Shown here in pieces: positions 43,148 through 51,466 of a DNA stretch of 58,762 nucleotides. The notes beneath the pieces were generated by a model. That model did no database searches, was not told the DNA's origin, and saw only the letters and a list, made by a program, of their open reading frames with translations. Within the stretch, counting starts at the first letter, position 1; each line of letters begins with the position of its first letter. Made by a program: the position numbers and the translations under genes. Where the stretch lies: NCBI GenBank assembly GCA_024685005.1, contig JAIKWF010000032.1, forward strand, positions 1 to 58,762. Reading direction: 5' to 3'. The DNA is from Lachnospiraceae bacterium (GTDB lineage: Bacteria > Bacillota > Clostridia > Lachnospirales > Lachnospiraceae).

Positions 43148-43951
43148 TCACAAAACGCATCTTATCGTACAGAGTTTGCCCTGTAAAATATACCCCAGCT
43201 TCTCGTAGCAGGCATTCGATGCCTCATAATCCGCGTTGGTGTACAGAGCAGGAAGATATCCTTCTTTTTTCACCAGCTCTGTCACCTCATAAACCAGACT
43301 CTGTGCATAGTGGAAGCGTCTGCATTCCTTCCTGGTATACACCAGATTGACTGTGGCCAGCTGATCTCCGGCGGGTTCCCAACTGCAGCTTGCCACATGC
43401 CGTCCGCTTTCGTCGGTCCAAAAATACGTCCTGCCATTCTGAATGTGCCTTTCCGCATTCTCCCGATATTCTTTCTCGGTCTGCAGATCAACCCCGATCT
43501 CCCGATGGAACAGATCAATAAACTGTGTCAGTTCATCCAAATCTTCTTTTTTGCACAGCTCTCTTTTACCAGCCGCTCCGTCAATGGGCCTGATCGGCTC
43601 AGGACAGCTGTATGCAAACATATTGACTTCCACAAAAAAATCCACCCCATCCTTTTTTGCTCTCTCAACGAAAAACTCTGCCAGTTCGTATTTCAAATTA
43701 AATCTGTGTCTGCCGTCGATCAGTCCGTTTTCCCTGCAGACGCCGTAAGCATGCTCTTTTTCCTCTTCGGTTATCTCGTCCGGTGTCCAGATCCAGACAG
43801 GAAACGGTTCTGTCGTAAAACAGATGATCAGTTTCTCATGATCAGTTAGCAGCAGCTTACAATCTCCCCCCAGAATCCTGCCAAGGACGCTGAACGTAAA
43901 GGGGTCTTTTCCGATCAACCGGATATCTCTTTCATCGGTGAAATTGTCCAT
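43148..43951 (-). CDS. GNAT family N-acetyltransferase (FR47-like)
   Basis: 267 residues. The C-terminal half has the acetyl-CoA fold: ESGRHVASCSWEPAGDQLAT, LVYTRKECRRFHYAQSLVYE (V-x-x-x-x-x-R/G region) and YTNADYEASNACYEKLGYIL, the last being the classic GNAT ending. The N-terminal half is a GNAT-like accessory domain. Small-molecule or peptide acetylation is likely, but no substrate is indicated. ATG 43951 follows GGAGGAG. Gap of 54 bases to the MBL gene. Confidence 0.82.
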   Translation of the reverse strand: MDNFTDERDIRLIGKDPFTFSVLGRILGGDCKLLLTDHEKLIICFTTEPFPVWIWTPDEITEEEKEHAYGVCRENGLIDGRHRFNLKYELAEFFVERAKKDGVDFFVEVNMFAYSCPEPIRPIDGAAGKRELCKKEDLDELTQFIDLFHREIGVDLQTEKEYRENAERHIQNGRTYFWTDESGRHVASCSWEPAGDQLATVNLVYTRKECRRFHYAQSLVYEVTELVKKEGYLPALYTNADYEASNACYEKLGYILQGKLCTIRCVL

Positions 43952-44018
43952 AGTCTTCTCCTCCGCTGGACTTCATTTTCATCATTTGTTTTTGGGTGTT
44001 TTTCTTTGCGCAAAGAAT

Positions 44019-44052
44019 AAAAAAAGACCGCTTATCCGGAAAAGATAAGCGG
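44019..44052 (-). terminator. Terminator of the 37-residue peptide gene
   Basis: Minus-strand hairpin CCGCTTATC-(TTTTCCG)-GATAAGCGG with a perfect nine-pair stem and a run of seven T after TC, 26 bases past the stop codon at 44078. Confidence 0.9.
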
Positions 44053-44077
44053 CCCATCTAACCTGTGTAACCTGAAG

Positions 44078-44191
44078 CTAATCTTTTATACGTCCCGGAT
44101 CTTTGCCCATGCAACAATAAGCATCCACATGATTCATGTGCATGTCCTGCTGCTGCATAATGGAGTTGGATCCGTATACGTAAGTCGTCAT
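44078..44191 (-). CDS. Unrecognised 37-residue Met/His/Cys-rich peptide
   Basis: ATG 44191 to TAG 44078. The peptide starts MTTYVYGSNSIM, then QQQDMHMNHVDAYCCMGKD, and ends PGRIKD: six Met, two His and an adjacent Cys pair in 37 residues, with no hydrophobic segment. GGGAGAAT lies before the ATG, a near-consensus promoter stands 28 bases upstream and a strong terminator follows, so this is a complete small gene. The composition suggests metal or thiol chemistry, or a peptide precursor, but no processing enzyme is adjacent. I do not recognise the family. Confidence 0.75.
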   Translation of the reverse strand: MTTYVYGSNSIMQQQDMHMNHVDAYCCMGKDPGRIKD

Positions 44192-44218
44192 GTTTATTCT
44201 CCCTTTTGGATTTTGTCA

Positions 44219-44247
44219 ATTTTAACGCTTGCCTGCATTCTTGTCAA
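44219..44247 (-). promoter_or_regulatory. Strong promoter of the 37-residue peptide gene
   Basis: Minus-strand TTGACA (44247-44242), 17-base spacer, TAAAAT (44224-44219). It lies just after the stop of the ferredoxin-GNAT gene, so the peptide is transcribed on its own. Confidence 0.85.
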
Positions 44248-44262
44248 TAGTATCGGCACTTT

Positions 44263-44718
44263 TCATTGGTTCAGTATCTTCGCCGCATAGGAACAGGATG
44301 CTGAGATGTCTGCTTTGCTCCTCTCCGCTTCTGACAAAACACAGTATACCAGACGTTTAGCAATTCCCTTTCCTTCGAAAGCGGGATCAACCTCCGTGTG
44401 ATACAGATTCCATCCCTGCGGTGTTTCTTCAAAATCGCATTCTCCGATCCGATCATCCTTATAATAGGCTGCGCTCCGATGCTCCTGCATTTCAAATACA
44501 ACCCTGACTTCATGATTATACACGCAGGTAAGCGCTCCGGAGGGACAGTTCGATACCGCCTTCCAAATCTTTGCCGTCTCAGCGTCACCTAGGTTGATCC
44601 AGGGCTTTCTGTTTATGTCAAAAGCTTCCGGACAGCCGTTTACGCAACGCTTGGCATGCCTGCATTTTTCCGAATCCCAAAATACGGATATATCTTCCGT
44701 TTCATAGAGTCTGTGCAT
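44263..44718 (-). CDS. Fer4_19 ferredoxin-like domain fused to GNAT domain (YjdI-YjdJ type)
   Basis: 151 residues. Residues about 1-65 form a (4Fe-4S)-type mono-cluster domain: KCRHAKRCVNGCPEAFDINR and KAVSNCPSGALTCVY supply four or more Cys. Residues about 75-150 are a minimal acetyltransferase-like domain (VDPAFEGKGIAKRLVYCVLS). In enterobacteria YjdI and YjdJ are two separate neighbouring proteins; here they are one. The start was placed at ATG 44718 after AAAGGG; an ATG at 44736, one base past the upstream stop, is a possible coupled alternative. Function unknown. Confidence 0.82.
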   Translation of the reverse strand: MHRLYETEDISVFWDSEKCRHAKRCVNGCPEAFDINRKPWINLGDAETAKIWKAVSNCPSGALTCVYNHEVRVVFEMQEHRSAAYYKDDRIGECDFEETPQGWNLYHTEVDPAFEGKGIAKRLVYCVLSEAERSKADISASCSYAAKILNQ

Positions 44719-44737
44719 GGTCATCTTCCCTTTCATC

Positions 44738-45529
44738 TCAAAGATTCTGTATTACATGTGATATCCGTGGCATATGCTTTTTTTTACTTGCAATCTCTTC
44801 CACCATATATCCAGCATAGTCCTTTGCAAGGTCCATATCATACGATACATCCGCCCCTTTAGCATATTCACGCAATGCAGCTTGTATCAGGCTATGATAT
44901 TTTTCGGGAAGATGTTCAAGCGCCCATTCTCCGCCCTCTTTCTTGGAAAGAACAATACCGTCTTTCATATACGCAAGCACTCTTGCCAGATTCAGGATCA
45001 GATACATCGGATTATCTGTGATTTCTTCCTCTGCATCCGCAATATCATTCCAAATAGAATCGATGTAATCCTGCACGGGTACCTCAGCAAAAGTATCTTT
45101 GATCGGAGCACCGTAAAGGCACTTCCCCCTATGCGTTATGATCGTAAAATGTGCTGCAAGATCTTTATCTTCGCCCTTCATTTTCGAAATATAATCATCC
45201 GGATTTTTTTCGTACCAATCATGATGCGCAACGGAAAAATGCAATTCAAAAGGTGTCGGATAAACAAAAGGCCTGCACACACTTTGCCTGACAATACTCA
45301 TTTCGATTCCTTTTGCCGGTCCTTTGCCGTTTAATTCCACAACCATGTCCATATATGCTTTTTTTACCGCATCAGACATGCTGTCTTTCACGACGATAAT
45401 GAAATCCAAATCGCTCTTTTGGGGGTTATAGCATCCCATTACAGCGGAGCCATGTAGATATATGCCTGTAAGATTGTCCTGTATGATTTCCCTCGTCTGT
45501 TTAACAAATGTATCTCTTAATGCTTCCAT
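44738..45529 (-). CDS. Nucleotidyltransferase of the aminoglycoside-adenylyltransferase (AadA-like) superfamily
   Basis: 263 residues. LTGIYLHGSAVMGCYNPQKS with DLDFIIVV near residue 25-50 is the nucleotidyltransferase signature (Gly-Ser then Asp-x-Asp). The C-terminal half is the helical DUF4111 domain found in AadA proteins (NPMYLILNLARVLAYMKDGI; KKEGGEWALEHLPEKYHSLI). The fold supports AMP transfer to a hydroxyl group, but chromosomal relatives are often not resistance genes, so no drug is claimed. The promoter upstream is a perfect TTGACA-N17-TATAAT. Confidence 0.85.
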   Translation of the reverse strand: MEALRDTFVKQTREIIQDNLTGIYLHGSAVMGCYNPQKSDLDFIIVVKDSMSDAVKKAYMDMVVELNGKGPAKGIEMSIVRQSVCRPFVYPTPFELHFSVAHHDWYEKNPDDYISKMKGEDKDLAAHFTIITHRGKCLYGAPIKDTFAEVPVQDYIDSIWNDIADAEEEITDNPMYLILNLARVLAYMKDGIVLSKKEGGEWALEHLPEKYHSLIQAALREYAKGADVSYDMDLAKDYAGYMVEEIASKKKHMPRISHVIQNL

Positions 45530-45583
45530 AAATCTCCCGTCTAAAACACATCTTCATTCTCACAAGCCTCTTATAATACTTCT

Positions 45584-45612
45584 ATTATAGATAGTCGTTT
45601 ATCCCCTGTCAA
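45584..45612 (-). promoter_or_regulatory. Perfect-consensus promoter of the nucleotidyltransferase gene
   Basis: Minus-strand TTGACA (45612-45607), 17-base spacer, TATAAT (45589-45584). Confidence 0.88.
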
Positions 45613-45615
45613 AGT

Positions 45616-45644
45616 AAAACACCTGCCGCAAACCATGGCAGGTG
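45616..45644 (-). terminator. Terminator after the fab operon/marR
   Basis: Minus-strand stem CACCTGCC with GGCAGGTG (45644-45637, 45627-45620), nine-base loop, then TTTT. It ends the fab operon about 90 bases after the marR stop and sits directly upstream of the next promoter. Confidence 0.65.
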
Positions 45645-45697
45645 CAAGTGTACTGTATCGTATTTTTCGGCTAAAATTCGGCAGCCGAAAGGACATT

Positions 45698-45760
45698 TTA
45701 AAATGACCCACTGACTCCGTCCCCGGGGTCCATTAAAATGACCCACTGACTCCGTCCCCG
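45698..45760. repeat. Two 28-bp direct repeats at the 3' end of marR
   Basis: TTAAAATGACCCACTGACTC plus CGTCCCCG occurs at 45698-45725 and again, identically, at 45733-45760 (period 35). The second copy supplies the last codons and TAA of marR (DGVSGSF-stop). The unit resembles GC-rich dispersed repeats that I recall at gene ends in other clostridial genomes. Confidence 0.8.
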
Positions 45761-46197
45761 TCGGGGGTAAAGAAGCGGTCCAGTTTGAGCAGGCATTTAT
45801 ACAGCATTCTCTTTTCGTCGTCGTCCAGGTCGGACACGGCCGCCTTGATCATCTTTTTGTGGAAATCACGATGATGGTAAAATGCCTTTTTCCCGCGTTC
45901 TGTCAGTGTTGTAAATACGACGCGCTTATCGGTCTGGCTTCGCTTTCGCTCAATATATCCTTTTTTCTCCAAACCGTTCATATTGGTCGTTAGTGTTCCG
46001 ACTGTAACGGAAAGTTCCTTTGCTATCTCGGACATATTCTTAGGATTGCCGATGCCGACAGCCTCGATGATATGCATATCGTTATTTGTGATATCCCTGA
46101 ACTCTTCGGTTATGACAGCCTCGGACTCCACTGCCATGACATGATTGAAGAGGTTCACAAGTATCTCATTCAGTCCTTTGTTGTATTTTCCTTCCAT
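45733..46197 (-). CDS. MarR family regulator of fatty-acid synthesis (FabT-like)
   Basis: 154 residues. Winged-helix core about 50-120 with NMSEIAKELSVTVGTLTTNM, LEKKGYIERKRSQTDKRVVF and TLTERGKKAFYHH. Its place at the end of the fab operon and the presence of three TTTGA-N3-TCAAA sites at the acpP promoter point to a FabT-type repressor that responds to acyl-ACP. The usual FabT gene is first in streptococcal fab clusters; here it is last. The extreme C-terminus (GDGVSGSF) is encoded by a repeat element, so the native end was probably altered. Start ATG 46197, after AGAGGG. Confidence 0.85.
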   Translation of the reverse strand: MEGKYNKGLNEILVNLFNHVMAVESEAVITEEFRDITNNDMHIIEAVGIGNPKNMSEIAKELSVTVGTLTTNMNGLEKKGYIERKRSQTDKRVVFTTLTERGKKAFYHHRDFHKKMIKAAVSDLDDDEKRMLYKCLLKLDRFFTPDGDGVSGSF

Positions 46198-46241
46198 AGG
46201 CCCTCTCACCTTTTTTAGCCGTTCCGATCGGCAATATTATA

Positions 46242-47210
46242 TCATATTTCCAAAAGAATTGCGCTGTATGTCAGTCCTGCTCCGAATCCGGCCAGAACTA
46301 CCTTCATACCCTCCTTCAGCTTTCCCGCGGCTCTGACTTCGTCAAGAAGCAGCGGAACGGAGGCCGATGAAGTGTTCCCGACATGTCTGATATTGACCGG
46401 AAACTTTTGGATATCTGCCTTTAATCGTCTGGCGATTCCTTCAATGATCCTCAAATTTGCCTGATGAAGCAAGAACAGATCCACGTCCTCACACGTAAGG
46501 GCCGCCTTCTCCAAAAGTCTTGCGATGGTGTCGGGAACCTGACGCGTCGCAAAGCGGAATACCTCTCTTCCGTCCATCACCACGTATTTGGAAATCTCCT
46601 CTCCGCGGTAAAAACAATTCGCCGAATCTCTCTGCCCGCAGGAAAGTACCTCTCCCTTCGCGCCATTGCTCCCTTGTACGAACTGAAAAAGAGCCTTTTT
46701 TCGCGTATCCTTTTCCACATATGCTGCGCCCGCACCGTCTCCGAAAAGGACACAGGTACTGCGGTCCGACCAGTCGATGATATTTGAAAGAACCTCCGCT
46801 CCGATGATCAGCGCGTTGTTGTAGATTCCCTGTGCCAGATAGATTTCGGCGGTACTCAGGGCAAACAGAAAGCCTGAGCACGCAGCATTTATATCGAAAG
46901 CAACAGCGTTTTCAGCTCCGATCAGGCCCTGCACCTGACAGGCCACACAGGGAAGCGCCTGTTCACCCGAGCAGGTTGCAACCAGGATAAGATCCACTTT
47001 TTCCGGATCAACGCCCGCATCCGCAAGCGCTTTTTGTGCCGCATCTGATGCCAGCATGGCAACAGTCTGGCCCGTCGCAATCCTTCTTTCCCCGATCCCC
47101 GTTCTTTCGCGGATCCATTCATCGCCTGTATCAACGATCTTTGACAGCTCCTCATTGGTTACGGTTTTTTCGGGAAGCGCACTTCCCGTCCCTTTGATTG
47201 TTATTGACAT
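46242..47210 (-). CDS. fabH: Beta-ketoacyl-ACP synthase III
   Basis: Starts fatty-acid chains by condensing acetyl-CoA (or branched primers) with malonyl-ACP. 322 residues, thiolase fold. The catalytic triad is visible: Cys in DINAACSGFLFALS near residue 112, His in LFLLHQANLRI near 245, Asn in RHVGNTSSASVPLLL near 275, plus the C-terminal GFGAGLTYSAILLEI. Start at ATG 47210 (MSITIKGTG) after GGGGAAAG; 15 upstream in-frame codons are not conserved. It is second to last in the operon, between accDA and marR. Confidence 0.95.
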   Translation of the reverse strand: MSITIKGTGSALPEKTVTNEELSKIVDTGDEWIRERTGIGERRIATGQTVAMLASDAAQKALADAGVDPEKVDLILVATCSGEQALPCVACQVQGLIGAENAVAFDINAACSGFLFALSTAEIYLAQGIYNNALIIGAEVLSNIIDWSDRSTCVLFGDGAGAAYVEKDTRKKALFQFVQGSNGAKGEVLSCGQRDSANCFYRGEEISKYVVMDGREVFRFATRQVPDTIARLLEKAALTCEDVDLFLLHQANLRIIEGIARRLKADIQKFPVNIRHVGNTSSASVPLLLDEVRAAGKLKEGMKVVLAGFGAGLTYSAILLEI

Positions 47211-47254
47211 CTTTTTTTCTTTCCCCGGCCCGCGGACCGGATTATCATAAGGCA

Positions 47255-48955
47255 TTAAAAGCCGCGGAAGCGGTCATATCTGGCCTTGCAGATCTCTTCC
47301 CCGCTTTTTCCCTTATATTGTTCCAAAAAAGCGCAGATTTCTCTTTTCAGATATCTGCCGATGGCTTCTTTGTTCATTTCGTCGGCGCCGCCGTACTCGG
47401 GAATGATCTTTTCGATCACACCAAGTTCCAGGAGGTCTGCCGCCGTGATCTTCATCATTTCGCTGGCTTCCTGTGCGCGATTTGCGTCCTTCCACAAAAT
47501 GGACGCAAAGCCCTCCGGAGACAAAATGGAATAGGTGGCATTCTCCAGCATCCAGACTTCGTTTCCCACTGCTGTCGCCAAAGCGCCTCCGCTGCCGCCT
47601 TCCCCGACCAGAATGCAAAGGACAGGTACTTTCAGGCCGGACATGAACATCAGGTTTGCGGCAATACTTTCACCCATACCGCGCTCCTCCGCTTCCACAC
47701 CCGGATATGCTCCCGGTGTGTTGACAAAGCAGATGACCGGCCTGTGAAACTTTTCCGCCTGTTTCATCAGCCTGAGAGATTTTCGGTATCCTTCCGGCAT
47801 GGGCATTCCGTAATTCTTTCTCTTATAGTCCTCCGGTTTTTTTCCTCTGTCCTCCGAGATCACCGTCACAGGCTGGTTTCCGATAAAGCCTACACCGCCG
47901 ACAATGGATGGGTCATCACGAAATGTCCTGTCTCCATGTGCCTCGATAAATACATCAAAGATGTATTCCATATAGTCAAGTCCCTGCGGTCTTGATGCCT
48001 GTCTTACGCTTCTTACTTTTTCCCATGCCGATTTCGGTTTTGCATAATGCATCCGTTCGCTGACCAGTTCACTGATCCTGTACTCGCAATCCGCATCTTC
48101 GAAATCGGAATAATTTCCTTCCACGCTCTTGTGGGATTTGATCATAAAATAAATCGTTTTCTTTAAATTCTTTCTCTCCACGATTCCGTCGATCAGTCCA
48201 TGCTCAAGCAAAAACTCCGCTGTCTGAAATCCCTTGGGCAGTTCCTGTCCTATCGTCTGCCTGATCACCCGCGGCCCGGCAAAGCCGATCAGTGCGCCCG
48301 GTTCAGCCATGATCACATCTCCCAGCATGGCAAAAGAGGCCGTAACGCCCCCTGTCGTAGGATCTGTCAAAATCGTACAGTACAAAAGTCCTGCTTCCTT
48401 CAGTTTTGCCACCGCAGCCGATGTTTTGGCCATCTGCATCAGCGATACAATGCCCTCCTGCATTCTTGCACCACCCGAACAGCAAAAAACAAAGACCGGC
48501 AGCTTTTCCTCCACTGCCCGCTCCAGCGCAAGCGTCAGTTTTTCTCCGACAACATGTCCCATACTGGCCATCATAAATCTGGCATCGCAGATTCCCAAAA
48601 CCGCATCCTGGCCAAACACCCGGCATTTGCCGACCGTAATGGCTTCGTCAAGTCCGGTCCGTTGTCTGGCTTCGGAGACTTTTTCTTCATACCCTGCAAA
48701 TTGCAGCGGATTCGAGATCCGCCCCTCCTCAAACCAGGGCTCAAATGTTCCTTTGTCCGCTACCATGGCGATTCTGTTCGGCGCTTTCACTCTGAAATAG
48801 CCGCCGCACTTATAGCAGATATATTTTCGCTTTACGACCCTGTCCCGTTCTACGCTTTCCCCGCACTTCGGACAGGGGATGCGTATATTTTCCGTTCCCG
48901 CTTCCACTTTCCCGTCTCCGGGGCGGAACTTCTTTTGTATTCCGAAAAAGTTCAT
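47255..48955 (-). CDS. accDA: Fused acetyl-CoA carboxylase carboxyltransferase (AccD-AccA)
   Basis: 566 residues joining both carboxyltransferase subunits in one chain, beta first. The N-terminal zinc ribbon is visible (CPKCGES near residue 30, CYKCGGYF near 48). The AccD crotonase fold follows ([19 protein letters not shown] near 155), then from about residue 300 the AccA half ([60 protein letters not shown]). It transfers carboxyl from carboxybiotin to acetyl-CoA. The biotin carrier (accB) and biotin carboxylase (accC) are not in this operon. Start ATG 48955 after GGGAG; an in-frame GTG seven codons earlier abuts fabZ. Confidence 0.95.
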   Translation of the reverse strand: MNFFGIQKKFRPGDGKVEAGTENIRIPCPKCGESVERDRVVKRKYICYKCGGYFRVKAPNRIAMVADKGTFEPWFEEGRISNPLQFAGYEEKVSEARQRTGLDEAITVGKCRVFGQDAVLGICDARFMMASMGHVVGEKLTLALERAVEEKLPVFVFCCSGGARMQEGIVSLMQMAKTSAAVAKLKEAGLLYCTILTDPTTGGVTASFAMLGDVIMAEPGALIGFAGPRVIRQTIGQELPKGFQTAEFLLEHGLIDGIVERKNLKKTIYFMIKSHKSVEGNYSDFEDADCEYRISELVSERMHYAKPKSAWEKVRSVRQASRPQGLDYMEYIFDVFIEAHGDRTFRDDPSIVGGVGFIGNQPVTVISEDRGKKPEDYKRKNYGMPMPEGYRKSLRLMKQAEKFHRPVICFVNTPGAYPGVEAEERGMGESIAANLMFMSGLKVPVLCILVGEGGSGGALATAVGNEVWMLENATYSILSPEGFASILWKDANRAQEASEMMKITAADLLELGVIEKIIPEYGGADEMNKEAIGRYLKREICAFLEQYKGKSGEEICKARYDRFRGF

Positions 48956-48976
48956 CTTAACGCTCCCGTTATCCAC

Positions 48977-49405
48977 TCAGGCGATGGCGAAAGTCAGTGT
49001 CACTTCGGCGGCTTTTTTCCCATCCACCGTGGCAACGCCCTTTCCGACTCCCATCATTCCGTTACGTCTTACAATTTCCGTCTCCAGCATCAGTACATCT
49101 CCGGGCAGAACCTTCTTCCTGAATCTGGCTTTGTCGATCCCGGCAAAATATGCCGTTTTCCCTTTCATCTCAGGGTCGGAAAGGAGCGCTACCGCGCCCG
49201 CCTGCGCCAGGGCTTCTATGATCAAAACACCCGGCATCACAGGATTTCCCGGAAAATGTCCCTGAAAAAAAAGCTCATTTCCACTGACACATTTTTTCCC
49301 GATCACCTTTTTCCCTTCTTCGATCTCCTCTATCGTATCGATCAGTAAAAAAGGATATCTGTGAGGGATCACATCCATAATCTGACTGATATCCATCAAT
49401 GACAT
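48977..49405 (-). CDS. fabZ: 3-hydroxyacyl-ACP dehydratase FabZ
   Basis: 142-residue hot-dog-fold dehydratase of the elongation cycle. [20 protein letters not shown] near the N-terminus and the catalytic helix [20 protein letters not shown] with LAQ (His and Glu) near residue 50-65 are diagnostic. One base separates its leader from the fabF stop, and the GGAGGAGG ribosome site lies inside the end of fabF, so translation is coupled. Because no fabA/fabN is seen, unsaturated fatty-acid synthesis would need this enzyme or another locus. Confidence 0.96.
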   Translation of the reverse strand: MSLMDISQIMDVIPHRYPFLLIDTIEEIEEGKKVIGKKCVSGNELFFQGHFPGNPVMPGVLIIEALAQAGAVALLSDPEMKGKTAYFAGIDKARFRKKVLPGDVLMLETEIVRRNGMMGVGKGVATVDGKKAAEVTLTFAIA

Positions 49406-49406
49406 T

Positions 49407-50687
49407 TCAAACCTCCTCCCCGGGCCGTTCCATACGGTTTACGCCACAGGTTTTACCCTGATATTTTCCGATCAGGATACATGCATTATGACCGCCGAAA
49501 CCGAGTGAATTGCTCAGCGCATACTTTACTTCCCCGGAATAGCTTTCTTTACAATAGTCAAGATCCATCTCATCCTCGCACGCCGTAAGTCCGACCGTTT
49601 GATGAATGTAATCTTCCTGTACTTCCTTGACACAGGTGATAAACTCTACAGCACCCGCAGCACCGAGTAAATGGCCGATCATGGACTTTGTGGAATTGAC
49701 CCTGATCTTCTTTGCCGCTTCCCCGAACGCAGCCTTGATGGCTCTGGTTTCAAACAGATCATTATAGTAGGTAGCCGTTCCGTGTGCATTGATATATGTG
49801 ATATGGCTCATTTCCACATTGCCGTCCCGGCATGCATTGATCATAGCCTCCGCCGCGCCGCTTCCGTCTTCGAGCGGGCTTGTGATGTGGTACGCGTCTG
49901 CACTGCAGCCGTAGCCCAGCACCTCTGCATAGATCCTTGCGCCTCTTTTTACTGCATGCTCCAGCTCTTCAAGTACGACAATACCCGCACCTTCTCCCAT
50001 GACAAATCCGCTTCTGTCTTTGTCAAAGGGCAGAGAGCACCGACTAGGGTCCTCTTCGACAGACAATGCATTCAGCGCGGCAAAGCCGGCCACCCCAAGC
50101 TCTGTGATACTTCCTTCACTTCCGCCGGCGACCATCACATCCGCATCGCCGTACTGTATCGTCCGAAATGCTTCACCGATCGAATTGGTTCCTGTAGCGC
50201 ATGCCGTTACTACGTTTATATTTTTCCCTTTCAGACCGAACCGGATACTCACGTTTCCCGCTGCCATATTGGTGATCATCTGCGGAACCACCAGGGGAGA
50301 AATCCTCGACGGTCCTCTGTCAAGAAGCTTTTGATATTCCCGTTGCATTACCTGGATCGAACCGACTCCGTTTCCGATCGAGCATCCTGCCCTGTAGGCA
50401 TCCTCCTGATCCATAGAAAGTCCTGCGTCTTCCATAGCTTCTTTCGCTGCCGCTACCGCATATTGGCAAAACAGTTCCATCCGTCTTGCATCTTTTTTGT
50501 CCATATACGCTTCCGGATGAAAGTCTTTTACCTGCGCTGCAAGATGGCATTTGTACTCCGATGCATCAAAATAGGTGATGGGTCCAAAACCCGTTTTTCC
50601 GTTTCTGATTCCCTTCCAGAATTCTTCCACACTGTTTCCGATGGGGGTGATAGCGCCAAGTCCGGTGACAACCACTCTTTTTTTCAT
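49407..50687 (-). CDS. fabF: Beta-ketoacyl-ACP synthase II
   Basis: 426 residues. Elongating condensing enzyme. Triad: Cys in [17 protein letters not shown] near residue 170, His in [14 protein letters not shown] near 308, His in [15 protein letters not shown] near 345; also the start [19 protein letters not shown] and end [17 protein letters not shown]. The extension [13 protein letters not shown] after the usual end overlaps the fabZ ribosome site. ATG 50687 follows GAGGAGAAAG. Gap of 12 bases to fabG. Confidence 0.96.
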   Translation of the reverse strand: MKKRVVVTGLGAITPIGNSVEEFWKGIRNGKTGFGPITYFDASEYKCHLAAQVKDFHPEAYMDKKDARRMELFCQYAVAAAKEAMEDAGLSMDQEDAYRAGCSIGNGVGSIQVMQREYQKLLDRGPSRISPLVVPQMITNMAAGNVSIRFGLKGKNINVVTACATGTNSIGEAFRTIQYGDADVMVAGGSEGSITELGVAGFAALNALSVEEDPSRCSLPFDKDRSGFVMGEGAGIVVLEELEHAVKRGARIYAEVLGYGCSADAYHITSPLEDGSGAAEAMINACRDGNVEMSHITYINAHGTATYYNDLFETRAIKAAFGEAAKKIRVNSTKSMIGHLLGAAGAVEFITCVKEVQEDYIHQTVGLTACEDEMDLDYCKESYSGEVKYALSNSLGFGGHNACILIGKYQGKTCGVNRMERPGEEV

Positions 50688-50699
50688 CTGCTTTCTCCT

Positions 50700-51452
50700 C
50701 TACATACACATTCCGCCGTCTACGCAGATCACCTGGCCGGTGATATAATCTGACTTTTCGCTGGCCAGAAATAAGACCGTTTCCGCAACCTCTTCCGGTC
50801 TGCCAAGACGCTCCTTCGGTATCATCTGCCTTGCCTTTTCCAGGGTCTGCCCGGGCAAAGCACTTGTCATATCCGTCTCGATAAATCCCGGAGCAACGGC
50901 GTTGACACAGATATTCCTTCCTGCCAGTTCCCGGGCCACACTCTTGGTAAGACCGATGATCCCTGCCTTGGAAGCCGCGTAGTTTGCCTGCCCCGCATTA
51001 CCCAGAATACCGGATACAGAAGATATGTTGATGATCTTTCCTGCCCGAAGCTTCATAAAATTCCGGTACAGATGCCGGATCGTATTGAAAGTGCCTTTGA
51101 GATTTGTTTCGATGACCTTATCAAATTCGTCCTCATTCATTTTGATCACAAGATCGTCCCTGGTCACTCCGGCATTGTTCACCAGAATATCCACTCTGCC
51201 GTATTTTTCCAGGATCCCGGCAACCATCGCTTCTGTCCGGGAATAATCCGAAACATCACACTGCACGGCTTCCGCCGCTCCGCCGCCTGATACGATCTCC
51301 TTTGCAACCTGTTCTGCCTCGCTGCGTGAACCGCGATAATTAATGATCACCTTTGCGCCGCAACGCGCCAGAGAGATCGCAATCTGTTTTCCGATCCCGC
51401 GGGCTCCTCCCGTTACAAGTGCCACTTTATCCTTTAAGTCATACTCTGACAT
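50700..51452 (-). CDS. fabG: 3-oxoacyl-ACP reductase FabG
   Basis: 250-residue NADPH-dependent short-chain dehydrogenase. Cofactor motif ALVTGGARGIGKQIA near residue 12, NNAGVTRDDLVIKM near 92, catalytic Ser in INISSVSGILGNAGQ near 142 and Tyr/Lys in ANYAASKAGIIGLTKS near 155-160, and GFIETDM near 190. All catalytic residues present. Start ATG 51452 after AAGGAGAGG. Part of the fab operon, 14 bases after fabD. Confidence 0.96.
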   Translation of the reverse strand: MSEYDLKDKVALVTGGARGIGKQIAISLARCGAKVIINYRGSRSEAEQVAKEIVSGGGAAEAVQCDVSDYSRTEAMVAGILEKYGRVDILVNNAGVTRDDLVIKMNEDEFDKVIETNLKGTFNTIRHLYRNFMKLRAGKIINISSVSGILGNAGQANYAASKAGIIGLTKSVARELAGRNICVNAVAPGFIETDMTSALPGQTLEKARQMIPKERLGRPEEVAETVLFLASEKSDYITGQVICVDGGMCM

Positions 51453-51466
51453 AAGCCTCTCCTTAC

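Noticed and set aside
44738-45529. Aminoglycoside resistance gene
   Set aside because: The fold matches the AadA-like superfamily, but chromosomal members often have no resistance role and no mobile context is present, so no drug is assigned.
45620-45644. Hairpin read as an operator of the nucleotidyltransferase gene
   Set aside because: It lies upstream of the -35 box, has a T-run on the minus strand and directly follows the marR gene, which fits a terminator better.
45698-45760. Pair of 28-bp repeats as a minimal CRISPR
   Set aside because: Only two copies with a 7-base gap; no cas genes.
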